This document shows, one piece after another, positions 36,361 through 47,498 of a stretch of DNA of 64,000 bases. The notes beneath the pieces are model-generated. The model was not told the origin of the DNA. It saw only the letters and a list, made by a program, of their open reading frames with translations, and searched no databases. Source of the DNA: Xanthostigma xanthostigma (taxonomy: Eukaryota > Arthropoda > Insecta > Raphidioptera > Raphidiidae); the NCBI GenBank assembly GCA_963575645.1, contig OY754475.1, positions 21,304,509 through 21,368,508 of the forward strand. Reading direction: 5' to 3'. Position numbers and translations under genes: made by a program. Position 1 is the first letter of the stretch; each line of letters begins with the position of its first letter.

Positions 36361-36390
36361 ACCTGTGAGAGGCGCCGCCTCTCGCAGGCA
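36361..36390. repeat. Short perfect-type hairpin
   Basis: CCTGTGAGAGGCG is followed immediately by CGCCTCTCGCAGG, its inverse complement with one mismatch. The GC-rich stem stands out from the AT-rich surroundings. Confidence 0.7.
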
Positions 36391-37765
36391 ACGCGACGTT
36401 GTCTTTCGCGCGGCTCGCCGGATGTTATGACTTCTGTTCTCTGATTATGACATTCCTGAACTTTTCTTATTATATGAAACGAACTTCACTTGGGTGCTGG
36501 GTCGAACGTATATTTCATATTTTTATAATATGATTTATGCGAACGAAAACTTTTAATGACAACTGAATAATTAATAATAATAAAAACTGTTGAAAACGAC
36601 CAAAAAGTATGTGCATGCACAGTCAGTGTGTGGCTAACGTTGGATTGTGGAGGTCGGGGGTTCAACTCGTATCTCAAGCGCGGGTCACCAGTGTCACCAG
36701 ATTATGTTCATAACACTGTACAGTGCGTGCTAGAGTCCGGTCTAAAAGTTTCTCTCTCCTCAGCTTGACGTTCTGGATCGAATCTTGTTGACGGCGTTTT
36801 GACGCGCTCGCGCTTTTTTACGCGTACCCGTGGCGGCTTCGTTTTCTGCTCGGTTAGGTCGCGGTCGGAAAGATCGATTGCGGATTATCGCGCGGGATAC
36901 GTTCGATAACTTGTGACTCGTCTGCAGCGTGCAATTTTCGAATAATAATTATTTTTAACCAAATTACAAACACGGCGATACGAAATTCCTACTCGATCAT
37001 CAACATTCAATTTCTGAACAATATAATATGAACATATCGACCGGCCTCGTTTGGAAAGTTTCCCGACGCACATTCTGAACGAAGTGTGCTCGGAATGTCC
37101 TTCGGTACTAATATATTTACCACGATAATAATTGTCCGATGGATATCTGTCACCTAATAATAATTTCTTTCGACTCCGTTTTGATTTCAGTCTATTATTC
37201 TATTAAACATTTGGCCAAAATACAACGCGCCTGTATTATATGGGTCCAGGGGTCCTGTAACTCCCGTCGGGAGCATTACTACCCACGTCATAATCTGGTA
37301 CGAACCTGAGCTTTGGCTTGGAGTTCGGTTAACGCGGTCGACTTGACTTCTTTGTCGACAGTTCTTCGTCAACGGCATTGGCCATTTCCGTGGGAATTCT
37401 GGTAAGTATTGTCTGAGAATAATCTTTGAACAAAACGGATCATGTTGTGTTCAATATAGGTACACGCATGCCGGGCGCGTGTAAATTTGAAAGAAGCGGT
37501 TCGCAAAAAGAAAAAAAAAACGAAAAACAGAACAATCGTGTAATGTGTACTTACCGAACTGTGAACGCGTCGACGTTGTAACAAACCGGCAAAAGGTACG
37601 CGGGCAGTAGAAAAGAAACACTGATCTTATTAGTTACACACCGTTATAGCAAACTGTCGACGAGGGTTGTTCCGCGGAGGAGAAGCGCACAGGAACCGTT
37701 CGAACCGCTGCACCGAATGTGTGTGCGGCTGTTGTAGAATGCGAGACGAAACGAATTGAACGATA

Positions 37766-37810
37766 TACCTAATGATAATAATAATAATAATAATAACAAC
37801 AATATTATTA
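37766..37810. repeat. AAT microsatellite
   Basis: Roughly ten AAT/ATA units run into AACAACAATATTATTATATT. Confidence 0.9.
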
Positions 37811-37946
37811 TATTATTTATGATTGTTCATATCCGTCCTCCTCCTCTTCGTCGTACTCGTCGTCGACGTCGTCTGGGTTGTGTTCGTTCGCAGTGAACGG
37901 CCGCACCGCACAAACTAATACCGCATTAACGAGCCACAATTGGCCT

Positions 37947-37952
37947 TATAAG
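37947..37952 (+). promoter_or_regulatory. Possible TATA box of an unidentified transcript
   Basis: TATAAG is embedded in the CpG-rich context GGCCTTATAAGAGCG. A TATA-driven start would fall near 37977, with arthropod initiator-like TCAGTT near 38056 as an alternative. A CA-rich simple repeat follows (38079-38096). No coding exon can be linked to it. Confidence 0.2.
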
Positions 37953-40900
37953 AGCGTCCCCGTGCCTGTCTCTGGCCGCTTGTATTGTGTGCAGAGCATT
38001 ATTTTATTGCACAGCACACAGTCGGTTGGTTGGCCAGTTTAGTTTTTAGTTTAGTTCAGTTAGTTTCTCTGTTTACACACACACACACGCACACAACATG
38101 TGCCCACATCAGAGAGTCAATTTAACTTTAAATTAAGAGATTATTTCCTTTGTACGCCATTACGGTCATTATTCTATTCTGGTAGTTTTGTACACCGACT
38201 CTGTATACAATATGTACATAAATTAAACCATAATAATATTATATACTCAAAGTAGGTACAGGTCGAATCAAAATACGTATTATAAATGCAATAAACCCCT
38301 GCAGCATCTAAAGATGCAACCCAATTTACGGTCTCGAGTTTGTCAATGTTGATAACGAACGTAAATGACTAATAATAATTCGTCAGATAGAAATCAGATT
38401 TGCACCTTGTGGAAATATAATGCAAATTCAAAATTTATATTATTGTTGATGCGTATACCTATCCTTAATTAGGAGTCTCTATACGGTACACCGGGATACA
38501 TATGCGGAAAGGTTTTGTGGGATCTTTATTCTTTTTGTGGAAAACATTATCATATTATTAATGATTAGATCGTTTGCATAGTAAGTGAAACTTATACGAA
38601 TTCATATTTTCCGAGTGGTCTGCTGTGGTTATTGTTTTATCGAAATATATATTGGATTCGAGACATGCATTTTAGTTCTACATCCTGCGAAGATACTTAA
38701 GTCGAACTACGCCGTTTTAATAAATTATTCTAGTTTCGAAGTCTAAAGCGTTGTTGCTGTGGGCCATTCTGTATTATAGACGGACCACATCGCTCCATTC
38801 TTCATTATGTATGAATGAGAATTTTTTTACGGTATAATATAGAAAGCGTCGACACATATGACACACATACATACATTGTAACAACTGGCCCATCTCTGTC
38901 AGAACTGGGGAAGAGGGTATAATATACTCCGCGAGATGAGGGTCGAAATAATGCGACCAATTGTAATTAAATGAAATGAACTTAAAAGTCTTAATAGTAC
39001 AAGCGATCGAAAAAGCCGGGTTGGTAATAAGATAATGATTTTTTCCAATACGTATATTTTATTAGTATGCTTTTTTCTATAATTAAAAACTGAATATAAA
39101 CCGGACAAAATTACATAGTAAATGTAAATGTTTATTGTTTATATCTTTCATTGAAGAAATGTTTTCAGGAAAAGCAAAATAAAATGAATTTATTCCAATA
39201 ATTCACACGACAAATAATGATTCAAATTTACTTTTTAAGTCTAAAAACTGTTATACTAATTTGAAAAACAAGTTGAAAATTCAAATGAAAAATTAAATTA
39301 TTTCACTACAAAACCAAACTTATTAATACATATAAGTAGTTCTAAACATTTCAGAGTAATATATAAAGGGAAAAAAAGCAAGTCTAATGTATAATATTTA
39401 TCTTATAATACAGAATAGATTATATAAACTGACAAGGCAGGCAGGCACACAGTTTAGGGTCCTCTCTGGTCGTCCGGGAGGTCTTCGTTCGACGGCGCCG
39501 TCAGCAACGCGAAAAGTAATATTGCCGAGGTGAAAAAGATTTGCAATCACCAACGGCACTACTACTTAGCGTGTTGAAGACGATTTTTAAGTATGTGAAT
39601 GGCGGTCGGCGATGTTTTATTCCACATTCGGGCGTACGCTGTCGAATAGAAAAAGATAATCGTGACACAATATTATTTTATTCGATAATGTATTTTACAA
39701 CGAAATCAAAAGCTCTACAGAGATAGATTTACTTACGAATTTTCATAAACGTACAATTTGTAAACACTCATTGTGTTGTCGGAAGAAACACCAAGCAACG
39801 ATTGTCGGTCACCGGTTTTAAACCGTTTTCAAAATACTAAATTTCTCGTAAACTGTCGCTTTTATTTTATAATAATCTAAGTTGTTGATAACATGAAAGT
39901 TTAACTAAGGAATGACTCACGACGGGTCATGTTTTCTCTGAATTTCTCAAGTCTATCTGAAAAACAATAACTTCGTATCAGAAATCAGTGGCATTAAAAA
40001 AAATTGAGTTTCACGCAAATAATTTCATACTTTCCGTATATATTTTAATTTCCGTTTAGTGAAATAAATAAAGTAAATCGTGTTTTAAAGGTTGTGCAAA
40101 ATTAATAACACATTTAGGTACGGTAAAATTATATAAAAAACGTAAAAAAAATTGAAAACGGTAAAAACGCAATTTTTATCCTAAAATTTATAAACGGTCA
40201 AAAAAAATATGTCGCACGAAGTCTTGCAATAAATTAAAAGCATTTTTTTTCAAACTTTAGTATGTATTATCTTTCATACATGATAAAAATGCAAGGAGTG
40301 TTTCCTATAATCATAATATATAACAGTATCTCTGGACAATGTGAAAACAGTTTCGAAAGTTCAGATTTGTGTTTGGTTTAATACACAAATGATTGTTCAA
40401 AAATCTAGGTTTTGGACATTAAATAAACAAGAAAATGAAATAATCTTTTTACACCGAGTAATAATACTCATCATGCAGTATGTAAGCAAATAAGTATGTG
40501 TGTGCATTGTGCATTCATACAATATTTATCTATCATATTTAAACGACACGTCTGTTTACAAAATATGGAACTATGACCTCGCTTGTCGAGCGTCTATAAT
40601 TCGCCGTCATTCATTCGTACGATATAGATACGATTTGTACGTCGAACCTATAATATTATAGAGTGTAGGCGTCGGCCAAGTGATTGATTTTGTAAATGTC
40701 TGGACGACGCGTCGGACGGCGGCGTTTCTTCGTCTGCTATTGCGGCGTCGATTCACCAAACTTATTGCGAAGCGAGTTCACTTTGTGAACACCAAAGCAG
40801 GCAAATATTAAATACCAATGCCTATTAATGGCGGTCACAAATCAAAATCGCCTAAGCTGTTAAAGTTTTGTATCATCTTGTTGTTCTGTTGTTGTTTCTC

Positions 40901-43487
40901 AATGCTTATCACTTATTCGAACTGATCCATAAATAATTCAATAAACTTCGAATCACGTATATATACCACAACCGTTGATTAATCGATTAATATTGGTAAC
41001 GATTAAGCGATCGTTGTTCGCGTGTATTTATTGATAATTAAATTAAAAAATAAATAAATAAACTTAGAATCTTGAAAATGCAACGACTGTTAATTAGAAA
41101 TTAATTACCTACTTGTAATCGTTGACAGCATGCGAAAATTATTTGGAGAATTCAACGAGTGTACAAGAAACAAACCTTAGATATCGTGTTTCATTGCATA
41201 ACCATTTAAACCTCCTGTGGACGGAAACGATGCAACCCAACTTACACGAACGTATACTTCTTTATTAATGGGGTGTCTTTTTGCATAAAAATACTAGGGC
41301 TTCTGTATGCAAATACTGAAATTGAAAAATTAATCGGATGCGCTAAGATGTTTACATATAAAAAACGATTAGAGATATCAAAAAAAAATAGAATTATAAA
41401 ACACGCTGAATATTCGAGCACGCAAAATACGCAAGTGCCGTTTAAGTAAATGTATGCAATGATTTCATAAAAGTCTTTATATATACTACTTGTGATCTCA
41501 TTTGTCGAGCGTCTATTTACCGACTTGTTTCGTTCTTAGAATCTCCGCGTAGAGTACTTACTTAATATCACTGAATATAAATCACATTTTCACTGTGCCC
41601 ATGATATTTTGTTAACGGTTCAACATTCAAGCTTGTAACTGTTCACATTAAAATAAATCGTTATTAATTGAATCCAAGATACAAGCCACTCCGTCGGGTG
41701 CCGTGCAATTATTAATCACATCGACAGTTGATAATCAACTGATGGTTAGTCGAGCGATTTGATGCGTTTTTTAATAAAAACGCTGGGCATTTGGAGACAG
41801 GGGCGTTCCGTCGCAAGTGTCCTGCGGCCGGCTATAATATATAGAATCATCTGTGCGTTTTCTGGTCGAACGGAACGCCGCTGAGATATTGTACAGGTAA
41901 ATAATAATTAACCACAGCTTAGGTGTTAGCTTGTGTCACATTATACCTTTAACGCATAATATTATTATTATCATCAAGTGCGAATCATCTTATGTATGTA
42001 TAGTGCGCGCGATATGCCTTGGCGTTGTTTCGATTAATTAATTATTATTATCTCTGTATTCTATAGCTATGTTCTTAACGGGGAGCATACCAGAAAATAG
42101 TATTTTAACAGATGCGTACAAACTATGACCTCAAGCGATTTAAACTATTTTAACTGTTAATTTTTTTAAGCCGTGCGGGGATGTGGTATTGAGTGTTTCG
42201 TGCGCGAGAAGTAACGAAACGTGTCGATACAATTAAATGGCGTTCGTTCTGAAAATATGCATAAAAAATAAAATGTCAACGAGACATATTGTAGTGAGTA
42301 GAGTGTACACTGTACATAGATGTACTCGATGCAGTGTGGTTAGTGATACGTGTTGACGCTTCAACTCACCTGGTGTATTATGTATATGATATCCAGTACC
42401 TATATCGTATACCGACTCATTCGTTATACCTATTCTCTATAGATGTAAATAAATAAATATCTACTTTAATAATTAATATATCGTACTGTTGTAAGTGACA
42501 CCCTGCAACAAACCGCATTTATATGTAGGTATTATTATCTGCATGTTACGTGACTTTGCACCGGACTTGTTTGTTGACCAACCATTTTTTCTGTTAGATG
42601 ATCGTTGCTCAACTACTAACCGCTGGGTGAGGCTACGACAGATCCGTATTTTGCAGAAGATAGTGTCATTGCGGATCTGCGAGCTGTTAATTAATTTTTA
42701 ATTCTCACAGAAATCATTGACACAAACATGTTTCTGTCCTATAATACTGTTTTTTTAATTCTTCGTAGAATTACGTTTTGAAATATGGTTTAGAATACTA
42801 AGTATTGTATAAAGATTATGTTGACCTCAAAAAAAAAAAATAACTTTGGAAATTCAAAACGCGAAAAAATGATTAAATACAAGCTATTATTGCCATATTA
42901 TGTCAATTGTATTCATCGAATATGGGAAATTTTCTTAGAAATTGTGTTGTAAATACTTATAAAATGACATTTCCTGAAACGGAAGCACGCGTTGACAGCA
43001 ATTTTTGAATCGCAAAAATTAACAGTCGACCAATACACAAAAAAAAAATAAAAAAAAATAGTATGACATTTCTCGCATAGATGTCACACGTGTATGTTAA
43101 AAATGTTCAGCATTGAACCAATGAAGTGTCAACTGTCAAGTAATACAAAATAATTTTATAAATAAATTAATCAATTATTAATTACAGACTTTATTATTGT
43201 TATTATAAACTGTATTTTATGGACATACGGAACGCAATTATTTACGATACTTTACAAATTAAATGAATTATTTATAATTTGTGGTAAGTGAAACTACCAG
43301 AACACTGTACTCGTTTTGGAGGAGAAAATAATTTAATATTTAACTTGTAGGTATTTCTCTACTATTCCTAAGACGTAAGCAATAATAGGCAGAATATGAT
43401 TGGATCTTAAACTGAAATTATAAACAGATGGAAAATATTGAAGGCTTAAGTAATATGTGATTTGTAAAATAAATATAGGGCCTCGCA

Positions 43488-45144
43488 ATGGCATCGAGTA
43501 AAAATAGTATCTGTCGAACATGTATGGCAAACGGTCCCCTGAAGTCACTCTTCGATACGGCATGCTTCACAAATATCGCCAGTTACAAAAGGCACATTTT
43601 CGAAATCGTAATGGAATGCACATCAGTTGTAGTAAGATTTTATTTATAAGACACCTTTGATTAGTTGCGACGGTTATTAAATACGATCATTTGTTGTATT
43701 ATAGATCGCGAGGAATGACCAGCTTCCGTCGCAAATTTGCGAGAAATGTATTGGGAATTTACGACAGGCGTATTTATTTAAAAAACAGTGTGAAAACTCA
43801 GAATTACTTCTTCGCTCGCGCGTCAACGAGCGTCCAACGTCGTCCGCCGAATCGGACATAACAGTCAAGAAAACATCATCGCAGTGTTGTTTCGACAACG
43901 TCAAGTTCGAAATAACAGAAAACCCAAATGTTAAATTGGAATCGGTTGACTATTTGGAACACTCGATATTTTCTTTTGATAATGGAAACGCCGTCATTAA
44001 AAACAACGACTCGTTTTGCCAGTTTGACTGCGACAAATGCGGTAAAACCTGTTCCACTGAATACGAGTTTTATAGACATTCCGAAAACGAACACGTCGAC
44101 ATTCGCGTCACGACAAATAAGGCGAATATTTGTTCGTTCGTTAAATTACTGTCCGCCGACGACTCGGAAAGAAAATCTGGGAGTTATGCGACGGAATCGC
44201 AAAGTGTTAATGAAACTTTCGATCCGACGAACTGCGGGAGAGCTTTCAGTTCGACGGAAACGAGCAAACGTCTCGGAAGTGACAGCGACGACAACGTTTC
44301 GCCGACAAACGACGATGGTTTCTGTAGTACAGATACAGACGAAGGCCGCGGCAAAAGAATAGTAAGACGCAGAAAACACAAGAACGTCAACGACCGTTCT
44401 GATATTGCTAAACGATCGTACGTCAAAACAAAGATTAGAAAAGAATCTTTTGTTAAAAATATAACCGAGAAATCGTTCGGGTGCGAGGCGTGCGGACGAA
44501 AGTTTTCGAAACCCGAATACGTGAAAAGTCACAGCGTCGTTCATACGGGAGAATGCGTGTGTCACGTGTGTAACAACTCGTTCTCTTGTCCGAAAGCGCT
44601 GAAGAATCATCTGCGAAGACATTCCGGAGAAACTCTGTCGTTCATGTGCGACCATTGCGGTAAATCGTACTCGACGAAATTCGTATTGCAATATCACATT
44701 CGTCAGAAACACAGTTTGACCGACAAGCAACTTCACGTCTGCGAGGCATGCAACAAAAGCTTTGATAGTCGGAAAGCTCTCCTCCAACATTCGGTCAGGC
44801 ACGGCGAAAAAAAGTGTCTTTGTGACGAATGCGGGAGGGCCTTCGTGAGCAAAAACGACTTGAGAAAGCACGCTCGGATACACACCGACTCCAAACCGTT
44901 TGCGTGTCCGTCGTGCGGCAAGAGATTCGCGCAGAGGGGCTACCTGAGCACCCACGTGAAATCGCACACCGACGACAAGCCCATTAAATGCACGCTTTGC
45001 GACAAGTCGTTCAAGTTCCGCCATTACTTGACCGACCACATGCGCACGCACACGGGAGAGCGGCCGTACAAGTGCACCATCTGCAACAAGAGCTTTCCGT
45101 ACAACAAGAGCTTGAGCGTCCACAGAAGAACTCACAGTTCGTAG
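43488..45144 (+). CDS. ZAD C2H2 zinc-finger protein 1 of the cluster
   Basis: A probable nuclear DNA-binding regulator. Two exons, 43488-43631 and 43705-45144, give 527 residues. The N-terminal ZAD domain, a protein-protein dimerisation module that binds one zinc, uses Cys9, Cys12, Cys60 and Cys63. The only intron falls between the two cysteine pairs in phase 0. An acidic, Ser-rich linker holds one isolated finger (CDKCGKTC...HSENEH). Then eight C2H2 fingers run from the FVKNITEKSFGCEACGRKFS block to the C-terminus, the last being CTICNKSFPYNKSLSVHRRTH (in two parts). Nine fingers in all. Targets are unknown. It starts at the first Met before ICRTC. Confidence 0.9.
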
Positions 45145-45578
45145 GCGATGCGAATTCAGAAAAATTAAATCGAATCGAATCGAATCAGAGACGTTACGAT
45201 TTAAAATAAATAACAATTCAAACGAACCGCTCTGAAGAGAGTGGACACAACAGCTGGCGGACATTGCAGCAATATTAACGACGGGAAGAAAGCTACGTTA
45301 TCAGACGAACAAAGAGTGGAGTGTTAAATCAACGAGAAGGATTGAAAAAAAAAAAAATAATAATTTGAATTGTTTGTGGAGTTCATGAATTTGGACACTA
45401 ATTACGGAATTTACTGCCTTGATGTACGTCAATACATGTAAAATTAAATAGTGCATACGATACATTTATTAAATAAATAGTATACTATGAGAATTTACTG
45501 AATTTATTTATTCGCGCAAGCCAAAATGTCAGCACATTTGAGGTTTCGAAGCGGGCGTCATATTTCCCAATTGTGGTA
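45145..45578. other. Intergenic gap between zinc-finger genes 1 and 2
   Basis: This 434-bp gap contains AATAAA at 45205-45210 and 45472-45477. It must hold both the 3' UTR of gene 1 and the promoter of gene 2. No further feature is visible. Confidence 0.6.
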
Positions 45579-47294
45579 ATGGCGTTACTTTTGAACAATA
45601 TATGTCGTACTTGTTTATCGGAAAGTGGTTTAAAATCAGTTTTCGATACAATTTTGGTAACAAACACGGCGGACTATGAGAACGAAGCGCATAATATATT
45701 TGAAGTTTTAATGGAGTGTGCATCGGTACAGGTAAATATTTTGTTTATGTTTATTTATTTATTTTTTGTTCTATGCGGTTTTGTATTTATTTTTTACTTT
45801 TAGATAGAACGGAACGACGAGCTTCCGTCTCAAATATGTGAGAAATGTGTAAATCTTCTAAAACAAACATATGTATTTAAGAAGCAGTGTGAAAAATCAA
45901 ATGTCATCCTACATTCATATATTGAGAAAAAATCAGCCGAATCTCTACTTGCGATAAACAGTCACTTTTACTCAGTTGACGTTGACGCGAAGGAAATAGA
46001 TAATCACGTGATTAAATCGGAAATCGTCGACGGCGACAGTCATCCTCTATTGGCTTTTTGTAATGTTGGAAATTCAATCGACGGCGACAACAAAAGCAAT
46101 CGATTCGCGTGCAACGTGTGTTTGGCGAACCACTCGACAGAATATGAACTGTATAAACATTCGGAAAACGAGCATCCTGATAGTTCTCTTTTCAAGTTGA
46201 ACCGTTTCGGTGCAAAGGACTCACATGCAGTGGATGGCCGTTCGACGTGGTGCAATTCGAACGTGTCGGACGATTACGGTTCAGCTTGCTCTGAGAATTC
46301 GTGGAAAGCGAACGACAACGTTTTTGAGGATGCAGAAAATGACGTCATTGCAAACGATGTCGATTTATCAATCGAAACTAGCGCTACTAAGACGGCTTAT
46401 TTCTGCTGTACTGAATGCAACCAAACATTCGGTTCCGATTTTGAACTCTACAAACACGCTCTGAGACACACCGAACCGACAAACTACGACAGGTGTAATG
46501 AAATAGTCGAAACCCAGTTTGACTCGGACAGTCAGATCCAGGAGGACGACGGTCAGGTTGATATCGATTTCAATAGCGTCGCAAAGGACGTCTGCGAATC
46601 CAAAAAGCCTTCGAATAAGATAAACGAGACGGAGCAGTCGTTTGTAAAGGTCATCGAAGGAGAGGAGAAGAAACGTTTCGCTTGCGAGGCGTGCGGGCGT
46701 AAATTTTCGTCGGCCAAATTCGTCAGGAGGCACAGCCAACTGCACTTGGGAAAGCGCAAGAGTCGATCGGTCACACATAAAGCAGAGTCAGTGATGTGCG
46801 ACGTATGCAGCAAATCCTTCACGAACGTGTACGTCTTGAGGAGTCACGTTCAGCTGATACACAACGCGACCGAGGACGGCGGCTTCGCGTGCCGAGTGTG
46901 CAACAAAATCTTCCGCAACCAGAGGGCGCTGGCGGACCACGAACGGAGGCACGGGGAGAAACGGTACTTGTGCGACGAGTGCGGAAAAGCGTTCTTGTGC
47001 AAAAAAGAATACAGAATGCATGCCAAAGTCCACTCGGACGTCAAAGAATTCAAGTGCCCGACGTGCGGCAAAGCGTTCCGACAAAGAGGCACGCTGCGAA
47101 CTCACCTCAGAACCCATAGCGACGAGAAACCGATAAAGTGCACCCTGTGCGACAGAGAGTTCAAGCTGCGCCATTATCTTGCCGATCACATGCGCAGACA
47201 TACGGGAGAGAGACCCTACAAGTGCACGATTTGCAATAAAGACTTTCCGTATCACAAAAGTTTAATCGTTCATAAGAAAACTCACGGACTTTAA
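45579..47294 (+). CDS. ZAD C2H2 zinc-finger protein 2 of the cluster
   Basis: Two exons, 45579-45731 and 45804-47294, give 547 residues. ZAD cysteines are Cys9, Cys12, Cys63 and Cys66, with the same phase-0 intron as the neighbours. The linker holds two separated fingers (CNVCLANHSTEYELYKH and CTECNQTFGSDFELYKH). Seven C-terminal fingers follow, starting with CEACGRKFSSAKFVRRH and ending with CTICNKDFPYHKSLIVHKKTH (in two parts). The last two fingers closely match those of gene 1. The ATG at 45579 follows an in-frame GTG and is the natural start. The function is presumably transcriptional; no target can be inferred. Confidence 0.9.
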
Positions 47295-47437
47295 ACGACG
47301 ATTTCAGCGAGAACAATGATTCGTTAAAATCTTTCGACAGAGTAAAAATCTCTATCGAGTTTCGTAGTAAATGAACTGAACATTTTAACGCTCTTGTAAT
47401 AATGAAACTAAAAGAAGCACTAAATTGTACTCTACTC

Positions 47438-47443
47438 AATAAA
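47438..47443 (+). promoter_or_regulatory. Candidate poly(A) signal of zinc-finger gene 2
   Basis: AATAAA lies 143 bp after the stop of gene 2 and only 55 bp before the start codon of gene 3. Confidence 0.5.
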
Positions 47444-47498
47444 TCTCTGAATGTGAATTCGCTGTCTGTTCAGATTTATTTCGGCTGAAAATAGAGAA

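Larger units (their letters stand above)
28554..43487. other. Gene-poor 15-kb stretch
   Basis: After the DHHC 3' UTR (AATAAA at 28753-28758) I find no exon that I can support until the first zinc-finger gene. The region is AT-rich with microsatellites, a probable DNA transposon (31465-32481), short repeated motifs, CpG-rich islands near 32940-33060 and 36770-36890, and a possible promoter near 37947. Weak exon-like frames lie at 30574-30837 and 37191-37346. It could hold a non-coding RNA gene or distant enhancers, but nothing in the sequence proves this. Confidence 0.5.

Noticed and set aside
36640..36690. GGGGGTTCAACTCG as a tRNA B box
   Set aside because: No matching A box, acceptor stem or anticodon arm is found nearby, and no other tRNA or rRNA signature was seen in the window.
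37817..37905. Minus-strand Asp/Glu-rich frame ending in TAA that resembles an acidic C-terminal tail
   Set aside because: It is a GAC/GAG simple repeat with an in-frame stop just upstream and no clear acceptor, so coding cannot be supported.
43936..45144. Starting zinc-finger gene 1 at the Met at 43936, without the ZAD
   Set aside because: The upstream exon and the splice junction at 43631/43705 give a complete ZAD matching all neighbours, so the longer model is better.
44146..45264. Long minus-strand open frame (372 codons) over zinc-finger gene 1, and similar ones at 46788-47255, 50349-51374, 55111-56259 and 62411-63262
   Set aside because: These are antisense shadows of C2H2 arrays. The repeated finger codons happen to lack antisense stops, and the predicted proteins show only periodic low-information sequence.
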